A stretch of 64,000 nucleotides of DNA from DASSNU01 sp035701265 (GTDB taxonomy: Bacteria > Gemmatimonadota > Gemmatimonadetes > Gemmatimonadales > Gemmatimonadaceae), in assembly GCA_035701265.1 (NCBI GenBank), contig DASSNU010000007.1, forward strand, positions 1 to 64,000, given 5' to 3'. Position numbers and translations under genes: made by a program. Below are positions 33,485-41,265 of this stretch, piece after piece. How positions within the stretch are numbered: the first letter of the stretch is position 1; every line of letters starts with the position of its first letter. A model generated the notes under the pieces. That model was not told the DNA's origin. It saw only the letters and a program-made list of their open reading frames with translations, and searched no databases.

Positions 33485-33568
33485 ATGATCACCGCGCACC
33501 GGCTGCATCACCGCCATCATCACGGCCACGGCCCTACGGGTCGGGGCGGCACGTGCATGCGCGGATGA
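33485..33568 (+). CDS. hisL: His-rich leader peptide of the his operon
   Basis: 27 codons: Met-Ile-Thr-Ala, then HRLHHRHHHGHG, then a Gly/Arg/Thr end and TGA. Seven of eleven codons between positions 5 and 15 are His. The ATG lies only 8 nt after the -10 element with no Shine-Dalgarno site, so translation probably starts on a leaderless or nearly leaderless mRNA. A terminator follows 38 nt after the stop and hisG follows that. Known his leader peptides of enteric bacteria use the same logic: ribosomes stall at His codons when charged tRNA-His is scarce. Confidence 0.85.
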   Translation: MITAHRLHHRHHHGHGPTGRGGTCMRG

Positions 33569-33605
33569 TCCGGTAGCGGAATCACCTGGCAGCACGCTGG
33601 CGCTC

Positions 33606-33638
33606 GCGGCCCGTCCTTTCCGACGGGCCGCTTTTTTT
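33606..33638 (+). terminator. Rho-independent attenuator upstream of hisG
   Basis: A 10-bp GC stem, GCGGCCCGTC (33606-33615) and GACGGGCCGC (33622-33631), with loop CTTTCC, followed by seven T (33632-33638). The upstream segment ACGGGTCG (33536-33543), inside the leader peptide just after the His codons, can pair with CGGCCCGT (33607-33614). That would break the terminator, giving an antiterminator. Confidence 0.88.
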
Positions 33639-33764
33639 GTGCCTCCACCCATACGACACGCTGCTTCTGATGTTTCCTCATCCCACGATCACGTTCGCTC
33701 ACGGCGCGCCGCACGATGACCGCTGCATCGTCACGCCGCCGTGCCCTTCATACGGCAGGGCCGC
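33639..33764 (+). promoter_or_regulatory. Readthrough part of the his leader
   Basis: About 125 bp between the attenuator and hisG. No gene was recognised. It would be transcribed only when the attenuator is read through. Confidence 0.4.
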
Positions 33765-34634
33765 GTGCTGAGAATCGCCCTCCCCAACAAGGGACGTCTC
33801 GCCGATGAAACGCTCGAGCTCCTGCGCGACGCCGGGCTCCATGTGCGCGCACGTGGCGAGCGCGCGCTCTCCGCGCCGCTCGGCGACGACTTCGAGGCGA
33901 TCTTCGTCCGCGCGCAGGACATCCCCGAGTTCGTGGCTGACGGTGCCGCCGGCGTCGGTATTACCGGGTGGGATCTCGTCTGCGAGTCGGAGCGCCCGCT
34001 ACGCTCACTCCTCGATCTGGGCTTCGGCGCCTGCCGGCTGGTCGTGGGTGCCAGCGACGCGAGTCGGATCGAATCGCTGGCCGATGTCACCGGGACACCG
34101 CGCGTGGCGACGCCGTTCCCTCGGCTCGCGCGCCGCTTCTTCGAGCAGGCGTGCTGCCAGGTGAGCATCGTCCCGGTGTCGGGCGCCGCGGAAATCACGC
34201 CGCACCTCGGGGTCGCCGACATGATCGTCGATCTCACCTCCACCGGGTCGACCTTCCATGTGCACGACCTGCACGAGGTCGCCACGATCCTCCACTCGTC
34301 GGCACACCTCATCGTGCGAGACGGTGACGCCGGTCGCGACCCACTGGCCGACCGGTGCGCCGTCGACGAGCTGGTGGCGGCGCTCGCCTCGGTGCTGCGC
34401 GCGCGGAGTCAGCGCTACCTCATGGCCAACGTGCCGCGCGATGTGCTCGCGCGCGTCAAGGAGGTGCTGCCGGGGTTGAACGGCCCCACTGTGGTGGACG
34501 TGATGAACTCCGGCCGCCACGTGGCCGTGCACGCGGTGGTCTCACAACAGGCGATCTACCGCACCATCGCGCAGCTCAAGTCACTCGGCGCCGAGGGTAT
34601 TCTGGTGACACGGATCGAGAGATTGATGCCGTGA
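33765..34634 (+). CDS. hisG: ATP phosphoribosyltransferase, long form
   Basis: 289 residues. It joins ATP and PRPP, the first step of histidine synthesis. Landmarks are LRIALPNKGRL at the N-terminus, DIPEFVADGAAGVGITGWDL, the PRPP loop DLTSTGSTF and a C-terminal ACT-like domain of about 75 residues (from about RSQRYLMANVP to ILVTRIERL), the part that binds inhibitory histidine in long-form enzymes. No HisZ is needed. GTG 33765 gives the standard N-terminus and has AGGG close upstream; GTG 33741 is the longer alternative. Its stop overlaps the next start (GTGA). Confidence 0.95.
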   Translation: MLRIALPNKGRLADETLELLRDAGLHVRARGERALSAPLGDDFEAIFVRAQDIPEFVADGAAGVGITGWDLVCESERPLRSLLDLGFGACRLVVGASDASRIESLADVTGTPRVATPFPRLARRFFEQACCQVSIVPVSGAAEITPHLGVADMIVDLTSTGSTFHVHDLHEVATILHSSAHLIVRDGDAGRDPLADRCAVDELVAALASVLRARSQRYLMANVPRDVLARVKEVLPGLNGPTVVDVMNSGRHVAVHAVVSQQAIYRTIAQLKSLGAEGILVTRIERLMP

Positions 34635-37018
34635 GCGGAATCGCCCTGCGCATCTGCGGCGCGATCGACGATCTTGCGCCTGCCGAGCTGGATCTCCTCC
34701 TGCGCCGCGAGACGTCGGTGGACGACACCGTGCGCGAGCGGACGGCGGCGATCATCGCGGACGTCCGTGCCCGCGGCGACGAAGCGCTGCGCGATCTCGC
34801 GCGCGGCCTCGACGGTGTGATGTTGACGCAGATCGAGGTGCCCGCGACGGTGGTGTGCGAAGCCCTTGGCGCGCTGGACCCGGCGATCCGTGGTGCACTC
34901 GAGCGTGCCGCGCGCAACATTGCCGCTGCGCACCGTGCCTTCGCACCGCAGTGCGTGGAGGTGGAGACGGAGCCCGGCGTCCTCATCGGGCATCGCCCCG
35001 ATCCGCTCGCGCGCGTCGGCGTGTATGCGCCCGGTGGACGCGCTGCCTATGCGAGCAGTGTGCTGATGGGCGCCATCCCCGCGCGCGTGGCCGGCGTGCG
35101 CGAGGTCGTGCTCTGTTCGCCCCCCGGTCCGAGCGCCCTGCCATCGCCCGTCGTGCTCGCCGCTGCGGCCATTGCGGGCGTTGATCGCGTGTTCGCCGTC
35201 GGAGGAGCCGGAGCGATCGCGGCCATGGCGTTCGGCACCACGTCGGTACCGCCGGTGGACCGCGTCGTCGGTCCCGGGAACGCGTACGTGGCCGAAGCCA
35301 AAACACAACTCGCGTCCGTGGTGGGGACCGACGCGCCGGCGGGGCCGAGCGAGCTGCTCGTCGTCGCCGATGCCGCGGCGTCGCCGGATATCGTGGCCCG
35401 CGAGATGATCGCGCAGGCGGAGCACGATCCTCGAGCGTGCATCGTGGGCGTCGTGGTGGGTCGTCCCCTCCACGTGTTCCTGCGCGCGCTCGAGGACGTG
35501 GTCGCAACGCAGATGCGAAGCGAGATCATTGCGCGTGCGCTGGCCACGCGCGGCGCGCTGCTCGAAGCCGGCAGCGTGGAACAGGCGCTCGCCTTTGCCG
35601 CGCGCTACGCACCCGAGCATCTCTCGTTGTTGGTGGCCGAACCCACATTGCTCCTCCCCATGGTCCGCAACGCGGGGACGGTTTTTCTGGGGGAGACCTC
35701 GTCCGTGGCGTTCGGGGACTATCTCACCGGTGCCAATCACGTGCTCCCCACCGGTGGACGTGCACGCACGCACTCGGGGCTCACCACCGACGATTTCGTC
35801 CGCTGGACGACGTACCAGCGCGTCACACTGGACGCCGCTCGCGCGCTCGCCGCCGACACCAGCGCCCTGGCACTGGCCGAAGGGCTCCCCGCGCATGCGA
35901 TGGCAGCGGGGGCGTGGCGGCGAGAGCCGCGCGCCGCGCGTAGCTCTCGGCGGCTGCGCTTCGACGCGATCCCGCACTACGCACCCGACCGTACCCCGTG
36001 CGCGCTGGATCTGAGCGACAATACCAACCTGTGGGGCGTGCCGCCTGCCGCGGCCCACGCGCTCGGTACGGCCGAGCCACGCGCGCTGTCGCGCTATCCG
36101 AGTGTGTACGCCGAGGAGCTCAAGCGCGCGCTGGCGGAATACACCGGCGTCCCACCCGAGTACATCGTGACCGGGTGCGGCTCCGATGATGTGCTCGACT
36201 CCGCGCTGCGCGCGCTTGCTCAGCCTGGGGATTGCATCGCGTTTCCCGATCCGACCTTCGCCATGCTCCCCCTCTTCGCGGCGGCGAACGGACTGACGCC
36301 CCACGCCGTGTCCCTCGGTGCAGGCGCCGCCGTCGATGTCGATGCACTCACCCACAGCGGAGTGGCCATCACGTATCTGTGCTCCCCGAACAATCCAACC
36401 GGCGCCACGCTCCCGCGCGAGGTCGTGGAGTCCGTCATCGCGCGTGCCCACGGAGTGGTGATCGTGGATGAAGCGTACATCGAGTTCGGCGGGGAGAGCG
36501 CGATCGATCTGGCACAGGCGTACGAGCACGTGCTCGTCACGCGCACGCTGTCCAAAGCGTTCGGACTCGCTGGGCTCCGCGTGGGCTATGCCGTCGGTTC
36601 GCCGACGCTGGTGGCTGCCGTCGAGAAAGCGCGCGGACCCTACAAGGTGAGCCTACCAGCCGAGCGTGCGGCCATCGCCGCTCTCCGCCACGATGCGTCC
36701 TGGGTGCGCGAGCACGTGGATGCCGTCCGCGTCAATCGCGTGCGCTTCGCGGAGGCGGCATCTGCGCTTCCCGGCATCCAGGCGCTCCCCAGCGCGGCGA
36801 ATTTCGTCCTGCTGCGTCTCGAGCCGACAATGGGCAGCGCGGCGCCTGCTGCGCTGGGTGCGTGCGAGCTCACCCGACGGTTGCGCGCGCGCGGCGTCGC
36901 CGTCCGACCGTTCCCCGCGCTGCCGGGCGTCGGCGAGGCGGTGCGCGTCACCATCGGCCCGTGGGAGATGATGGACGCCTGCCTCGCAGCGCTCTGCGCG
37001 GAGCTCCAATGCGCGTGA
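34631..37018 (+). CDS. hisDC: Fused histidinol dehydrogenase - histidinol-phosphate aminotransferase
   Basis: 795 residues in one uninterrupted frame. Residues about 1-428 are HisD: VYAPGGRAAYASSVLM, the active-site region AQAEHDP (His265), YAPEHLSLL (His330) and the signature GANHVLPTGGRARTHSGL. A short Arg-rich linker (429-445) leads to HisC (about 446-795): LDLSDNTNLWG, CGSDDVLD, SPNNPTG, VDEAYIEF and the PLP lysine Lys642 in TRTLSKAFGLAG. The two activities are separate steps of the pathway (step 7 and the final two oxidations) and usually come from separate genes. GTG 34631 overlaps the hisG stop. Both active sites look intact. Confidence 0.93.
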   Translation: MSGIALRICGAIDDLAPAELDLLLRRETSVDDTVRERTAAIIADVRARGDEALRDLARGLDGVMLTQIEVPATVVCEALGALDPAIRGALERAARNIAAAHRAFAPQCVEVETEPGVLIGHRPDPLARVGVYAPGGRAAYASSVLMGAIPARVAGVREVVLCSPPGPSALPSPVVLAAAAIAGVDRVFAVGGAGAIAAMAFGTTSVPPVDRVVGPGNAYVAEAKTQLASVVGTDAPAGPSELLVVADAAASPDIVAREMIAQAEHDPRACIVGVVVGRPLHVFLRALEDVVATQMRSEIIARALATRGALLEAGSVEQALAFAARYAPEHLSLLVAEPTLLLPMVRNAGTVFLGETSSVAFGDYLTGANHVLPTGGRARTHSGLTTDDFVRWTTYQRVTLDAARALAADTSALALAEGLPAHAMAAGAWRREPRAARSSRRLRFDAIPHYAPDRTPCALDLSDNTNLWGVPPAAAHALGTAEPRALSRYPSVYAEELKRALAEYTGVPPEYIVTGCGSDDVLDSALRALAQPGDCIAFPDPTFAMLPLFAAANGLTPHAVSLGAGAAVDVDALTHSGVAITYLCSPNNPTGATLPREVVESVIARAHGVVIVDEAYIEFGGESAIDLAQAYEHVLVTRTLSKAFGLAGLRVGYAVGSPTLVAAVEKARGPYKVSLPAERAAIAALRHDASWVREHVDAVRVNRVRFAEAASALPGIQALPSAANFVLLRLEPTMGSAAPAALGACELTRRLRARGVAVRPFPALPGVGEAVRVTIGPWEMMDACLAALCAELQCA

Positions 37019-37605
37019 CCATCTTCGATTACGGCGCGGGAAATCTTCACTCGCTCCTCAAGGCAGTGGCTCAGCCGGGAGTCGACGTGCGAGTGGAAGA
37101 CGACGCTGCCCGCGCGACACGGAGCGATGTGCTGTTGCTCCCCGGGGTCGGAGCGTTCGCGCAAGCGGCCGCTCGCCTCGCGCCAGGTCGCGCGGCCATC
37201 CGTCGTGCCGTGGAGCGCGGATTGCCGATCGTCGGGATCTGCCTGGGCATGCAACTGCTGTTCGAGGAGAGTGCCGAGGGCGCAGGCATCGGATTGGGGC
37301 TCCTCCCCGGACGCGTCGAGCGGCTCCGCGCGCGCCGCGTTCCGCACATCGGCTGGAACAGCCTGGAATCCGACAACCGATCGCGAGCACGAAGGGCGCT
37401 CCCCCATACGGTCTACTTCGCGCACAGTTACGCCTGTCGTCCCCATGACCCTGACTGCGTGGACGCGTGGTGCACGCATGAGACCGACCGTTTCGCGGCC
37501 ATGGTATGTCGCGGCCGTGTCGCGGGCGTACAATTCCATCCGGAAAAGAGCTCGCGCTCCGGCGTGCGCTTTCTCCAGACTCTCCTCCGGGAGCTCCGCT
37601 CATGA
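37009..37605 (+). CDS. hisH: Imidazole glycerol phosphate synthase glutaminase subunit
   Basis: 198 residues, class I glutamine amidotransferase. The N-terminus is FDYGAGNLHS, the oxyanion strand is LPGVGAF, the nucleophile is Cys78 in GICLGMQ, and the His-Glu pair is in VQFHPEKSS. It releases ammonia from glutamine and channels it to HisF. ATG 37009 overlaps the end of hisDC by 10 nt. The helix-1 region reads LLKAVAQPGVDVRVEDD, where the usual ALxxLG contact is less clear. Confidence 0.93.
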   Translation: MRVTIFDYGAGNLHSLLKAVAQPGVDVRVEDDAARATRSDVLLLPGVGAFAQAAARLAPGRAAIRRAVERGLPIVGICLGMQLLFEESAEGAGIGLGLLPGRVERLRARRVPHIGWNSLESDNRSRARRALPHTVYFAHSYACRPHDPDCVDAWCTHETDRFAAMVCRGRVAGVQFHPEKSSRSGVRFLQTLLRELRS

Positions 37606-38315
37606 TCGTCATCCCTGCAGTGGATCTGCGCGACGGCGCCTGCGTCCAGCTCGTGGGCGGCTCCTATGCGCACGAACGCGTGCGCCGCGATCAACCGCTC
37701 GCCGTAGCCCGCGAATGGTGCGAGCTGGGATTCTCCCGCCTCCACATTGTGGATCTCGATGCCGCCACCGGACGCGGCAACAACGACGCCGTGCTCCGCG
37801 ACATCATCAGCGACGTTCCGGCGGTCACGCAGGCGGGCGGCGGCGTACGCACCGATGAGGCGGTCGACCGCCTCCTCGATACCGGCGCCTCGTTCGTCGT
37901 GCTCGGCACGCGCGCGGTGGAGGACGAGGACTGGCTGGGCGAGATGGCGGCCACGCATCCGGCTCGGATCATCGTCGCCGCGGATGTGCGCGACCGGCAT
38001 GTGGTCACACACGGGTGGCGACGGACAGCAGGCACGCTGATCCTCGATCTGGTGGAGGAGCTCAACGCTCTCCCGCTGGCAGGCGTGCTGGTGACGGCGG
38101 TGCATCGCGAGGGGCAATTGACGGGCGCGGATCTCTCGCTCACGGAAGATGTGGCCGAGGTGTCGGCGCATCCGCTGCTCGCCGCCGGGGGAATTCGCGA
38201 CGTGCAGGATCTTCGTGCGCTGGCCGACCGTGGCGTGTCCGCCGCCGTGGTAGGCATGGCCCTCTACACCGGCGCGCTCGATCCGCGCGCCGTCGCCGAG
38301 GAGTTCGCTGCATGA
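37602..38315 (+). CDS. hisA: ProFAR isomerase
   Basis: 237 residues, a (beta/alpha)8 barrel. The N-terminal catalytic Asp is in IPAVDLRDG, the barrel strands include LHIVDLDAATG and VTQAGGGVRT, and the C-terminal half has LLAAGGIRDVQDL. It isomerises ProFAR to PRFAR. ATG 37602 overlaps the hisH stop (ATGA) and its own stop overlaps hisB. It shares clear internal similarity with HisF two genes downstream, as expected for the family. Confidence 0.93.
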   Translation: MIVIPAVDLRDGACVQLVGGSYAHERVRRDQPLAVAREWCELGFSRLHIVDLDAATGRGNNDAVLRDIISDVPAVTQAGGGVRTDEAVDRLLDTGASFVVLGTRAVEDEDWLGEMAATHPARIIVAADVRDRHVVTHGWRRTAGTLILDLVEELNALPLAGVLVTAVHREGQLTGADLSLTEDVAEVSAHPLLAAGGIRDVQDLRALADRGVSAAVVGMALYTGALDPRAVAEEFAA

Positions 38316-38854
38316 GCCGCGTGGTCCGCAACACGCGCGAGACATCCGTCCGCGTGGATGCCGTCCGTGGTACAGGGCGCGCAAGCGTCGACACGGGAGA
38401 ACCCTTTCTCAATCACATGCTCGTGACGCTCGCGCGATACGCATTGCTCGATCTCGAGGTGAGCGCCAGCGGCGACTTGCGGCATCACCTCATCGAGGAT
38501 GTGGCCATTGCCGTCGGCCACGCGGTGGCCCAGCTCGTTCTGCCGCAGGGAGCGCGGTACGGCGATCGCGTCATCCCCATGGATGACGCCCTCGTGCACG
38601 TCGCTCTCGATCTGGGCGGACGTGCGTACTACCGCGGTCCTCTTCCGAGCTCGCTCTACGATCACTGGTGGCGCTCCTTCAGCGAGCACGCGCGAGCCAC
38701 CGTCCACGTTCGCGTCCTGCGTGGCGAGGACCGGCACCACATCATCGAAGCGGCGTTCAAGGCGCTCGGTCTCGCGCTTCGCGACGCGCTGGCGGAGGCG
38801 GACGCGGTATTCAGCACCAAGGGCGCCATTACCCTCGAGGCCAACCCATGCTGA
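38312..38854 (+). CDS. hisB: Imidazoleglycerol-phosphate dehydratase (monofunctional)
   Basis: 180 residues, only the dehydratase domain. The two metal motifs are HHLIED (first repeat) and HHIIEAAFKALG (second repeat), with FLNHMLVTLARY near the start and FSTKGAITLE at the end. It makes imidazole-acetol phosphate. No HAD phosphatase domain is fused, so the separate hisN product supplies histidinol phosphatase. ATG 38312 overlaps the hisA stop. Confidence 0.94.
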   Translation: MSRVVRNTRETSVRVDAVRGTGRASVDTGEPFLNHMLVTLARYALLDLEVSASGDLRHHLIEDVAIAVGHAVAQLVLPQGARYGDRVIPMDDALVHVALDLGGRAYYRGPLPSSLYDHWWRSFSEHARATVHVRVLRGEDRHHIIEAAFKALGLALRDALAEADAVFSTKGAITLEANPC

Positions 38855-39621
38855 TGCGCCGCATCGTCGTCTGTCTCGACGTGCGTGGCGGCCGCGTGGT
38901 GAAGGGCGTCCGCTTCCAGGGGCTGCGCGACGTCGGCGATCCTGCCGAGCTTGCCGGTCGCTACGAGGAGGAGGGCGCGGATGAGATCGTCTTTCTGGAC
39001 ATCTCCGCCAGCGCGGAGCAGCGCGCGACGCTGCTCGAGAGCGTCCGCCGAACCGCACAGTCGCTCTTCGTGCCGCTCACCGTCGGCGGCGGCGTGCGGA
39101 CCATCGAGGACATCGCGCGCGCGCTCCGCTCGGGCGCCGACAAGGTGAGCTTCAACACCGCGGCGGTGGCCGACCCGTCGCTCATCCCGCAGGCCGCCGA
39201 GCGGTTCGGGGCACAGTGCGTAGTGGTGAGCATCGACGCGCGCCGCGAGCCCGAGGCCGGCAGACCATCCGGATGGCGCGTGTACACCCACGGCGGTAGC
39301 GTTGCCACTGCGCTGGACCCTGTCACGTGGGCGCAGGAGTGCGTGCACGCCGGCGCGGGTGAGATTCTGCTGACGAGCATCGACAGGGACGGCACGCGCA
39401 CCGGGTACGATCTGCCGTTGATACGCGCCGTGGCCAACGTGGTGGACGTACCGGTCGTCGCCTCCGGCGGAGCGGGGACAGCCACTCACGTATGCGAGGC
39501 GTTCCTCGCTGGTGCGGACGCTGCGCTCATCGCTGGCATCGTCCACGACGGCAGCACCAGCGTCTCCGCGATCAAGTCCCACGTCGCGCAGCGCTCCCTG
39601 CCGGTGCGGGACGCAGCATGA
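38848..39621 (+). CDS. hisF: Imidazole glycerol phosphate synthase cyclase subunit
   Basis: 257 residues, a (beta/alpha)8 barrel that condenses PRFAR with ammonia from HisH. Landmarks are RIVVCLDVRGGRVVKGVRF (catalytic Asp), EIVFLDISAS, VGGGVRTIED, SIDARRE, LTSIDRDGTRTGYD (second catalytic Asp) and VVASGGAG. ATG 38848 overlaps the hisB end; a second ATG at 38854 gives the more usual N-terminus MRRIVVCLDV. The HisH partner is encoded two genes upstream. Confidence 0.95.
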   Translation: MLMRRIVVCLDVRGGRVVKGVRFQGLRDVGDPAELAGRYEEEGADEIVFLDISASAEQRATLLESVRRTAQSLFVPLTVGGGVRTIEDIARALRSGADKVSFNTAAVADPSLIPQAAERFGAQCVVVSIDARREPEAGRPSGWRVYTHGGSVATALDPVTWAQECVHAGAGEILLTSIDRDGTRTGYDLPLIRAVANVVDVPVVASGGAGTATHVCEAFLAGADAALIAGIVHDGSTSVSAIKSHVAQRSLPVRDAA

Positions 39622-40445
39622 CTCACAACCCGTCCGCGTCGCCCGCCTATGGAGACCTTTCGCTGGTCGCGACCGCGGTCGAGGAGGTCGCCCGGCTGGC
39701 CGGTGGGATCGCCGCCCGCGCGTTCCGCTCCACGCTCCACGTGATGCGCAAGGCGGACGGCTCGCCGGTGACCGACGCGGACCGTGCCGCCGAGCGTGCC
39801 GCGCGAGAGTGGATCGAGACGCGGTTCCCGCACGATGGAATACTGGGCGAGGAATTCGGCGCCGCGCGTCCGGAGGCTGCGCGGCAGTGGATCATCGATC
39901 CCATCGACGGGACGAAAACGTTCGTGCACGGTGTGCCGCTCTATGGCACGCTCGTGGCCGTCGCCAGCGGAGAGAGGATTCTTGCCGGGTGCATTCACGT
40001 TCCGTCGCTCGACGAGACCGTCGTCGCTGCACGCGGCCTCGGTTGCTGGTGGAATGGGACGCGGGCCGCGGTGTCCACGGTGGAGGCGATCGAGGCAGCC
40101 ACCGTGCTCACCACCGACGCACGCTTCGGCTCCGACGCCATACAGCGAGCGTCGTGGGACCGTCTCGCGAGCCGTGCCGGTATGGCGCGGACCTGGGGCG
40201 ATTGCTATGGCTATCTCCTCGTCGCCACCGGTCGCGCCGAGGTAATGCTGGACGGCCGACTCGGCACGTGGGACGCCGCGGCCGTGCAGGTCGCCATCGA
40301 AGAGGCGGGTGGCGTCTTCACCGACTGGCGCGGCGTGGCGACCGCATTCGGTGGGAGCGCCATCGCCACGAACGCGGTGCTGGCCGCCGAGGTGCGCAGC
40401 ATCCTCGGTGCGAGGCGCCCGGCAGGTCACGACGCCGCACACTGA
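39618..40445 (+). CDS. hisN: Histidinol-phosphatase, inositol-monophosphatase family
   Basis: 275 residues. Mg2+ ligands appear in the family order: DGSPVTDADRAAE, GEEFG, IIDPIDGTKTFVHG (the DPxDGT signature) and GTWDAAAVQVAIEEAGG (WDxAA). Its position inside the his operon, and the lack of a phosphatase domain on HisB, make histidinol phosphate the expected substrate rather than inositol phosphate. ATG 39618 overlaps the hisF stop (ATGA). Confidence 0.9.
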   Translation: MTHNPSASPAYGDLSLVATAVEEVARLAGGIAARAFRSTLHVMRKADGSPVTDADRAAERAAREWIETRFPHDGILGEEFGAARPEAARQWIIDPIDGTKTFVHGVPLYGTLVAVASGERILAGCIHVPSLDETVVAARGLGCWWNGTRAAVSTVEAIEAATVLTTDARFGSDAIQRASWDRLASRAGMARTWGDCYGYLLVATGRAEVMLDGRLGTWDAAAVQVAIEEAGGVFTDWRGVATAFGGSAIATNAVLAAEVRSILGARRPAGHDAAH

Positions 40446-40452
40446 AGAGCAC

Positions 40453-41097
40453 ATGCTCGATCTCGAGACGCTGAACTGGGAACGGGGAGACGGCCTCGTT
40501 GTCGTCATCGCACAGCACGCCGTCACCGGAGACGTGTTGATGGTGGCGCACGCCGATCGCGACGCGCTTGCACGTACGATCGAGACGGGAGACATGCACT
40601 ATCGCTCCCGCTCGCGCGGACTCTGGCACAAGGGCGCCACGAGCGGCCATACGCAGCGCGTGATCTCCCTCGCCCCCGACTGCGACGGCGACGCGGTCCT
40701 CGCCCGGGTACTACCGGCCGGTCCCGCCTGCCACACGGGTCGCGCGTCCTGTTTCGGCCCGGAGACGGGAGACGTGCTCACGGCGCTCGACCAGGTGATT
40801 GCCCAGCGGCTGGAGCTTGGTACCGCCCGGGAGGAGCCGCGCATCGGCGCCGGGGGCGATGCCTCAGCGGCGGAGAGAAGCGGGTACACTCGCCGCTTGG
40901 GCACCGACCGCAATCTGCGGTTGAAGAAGCTGGGGGAGGAGACGGCGGAGCTCGTCACCGCACTGGCTGATGGTGAGCGCGCCCGCGTGGTGGAGGAAGC
41001 GGCCGATCTCATCTATCACGTGCTGGTCGCGTTGCGTGCCGCCGGCGCCTCGCTGGATGACGTCCGTGCTGAACTCGCGCGTCGGGCTCGCTGCTGA
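40453..41097 (+). CDS. hisIE: Bifunctional PR-AMP cyclohydrolase / PR-ATP pyrophosphatase
   Basis: 214 residues. The HisI half (about 1-110) has HYRSRSRGLWHKGATSG, the zinc/metal region APDCDGDAVL and GPACHTGRASCF. The HisE half (about 135-214) has RLKKLGEETAELVTAL and VEEAADLIYHVLVALRAAG. It performs steps 2 and 3. It is the last gene of the operon; ATG 40453 lies 7 nt after the hisN stop with GAAGAG close upstream. A GC hairpin with a T-rich tail follows downstream. Confidence 0.95.
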   Translation: MLDLETLNWERGDGLVVVIAQHAVTGDVLMVAHADRDALARTIETGDMHYRSRSRGLWHKGATSGHTQRVISLAPDCDGDAVLARVLPAGPACHTGRASCFGPETGDVLTALDQVIAQRLELGTAREEPRIGAGGDASAAERSGYTRRLGTDRNLRLKKLGEETAELVTALADGERARVVEEAADLIYHVLVALRAAGASLDDVRAELARRARC

Positions 41098-41215
41098 ACG
41101 TCGCCTTCGGCGCACAGGACCTCGGCCACGTCCACCTGTGCGGCGGTGCAGACGTCCCACGCGCGCTCCGATCGTGCGCGCTGGCGTGGTCACGCGCATC
41201 GCACCGCATCCAGTG

Positions 41216-41243
41216 GCCGGCGCTCCGGGCGCCGGCTATTGTT
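41216..41243 (+). terminator. Likely his-operon terminator
   Basis: GCCGGCGC (41216-41223) pairs with GCGCCGGC (41229-41236), with a 5-nt loop, followed by TATTGTT. It lies between hisIE and murB, about 120 bp after the hisIE stop. Confidence 0.6.
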
Positions 41244-41265
41244 GACCCATGCTTGACCGCCACGC

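Noticed and set aside
33474..33576. Alternative frame starting ATG-TTG-CTC just upstream of the leader peptide
   Set aside because: It overlaps the His-rich frame and starts inside the -10 element; it has no His run and would not explain the attenuator.
34556..36529. Minus-strand frame of about 650 codons opposite hisDC
   Set aside because: The His/Arg/Gly-rich shadow composition mirrors the codon use of hisDC; no motif, no start signal.
39618..40445. Inositol-1-monophosphatase (suhB) as the function
   Set aside because: Its location within the his operon, with a monofunctional hisB, makes histidinol phosphatase the better call.
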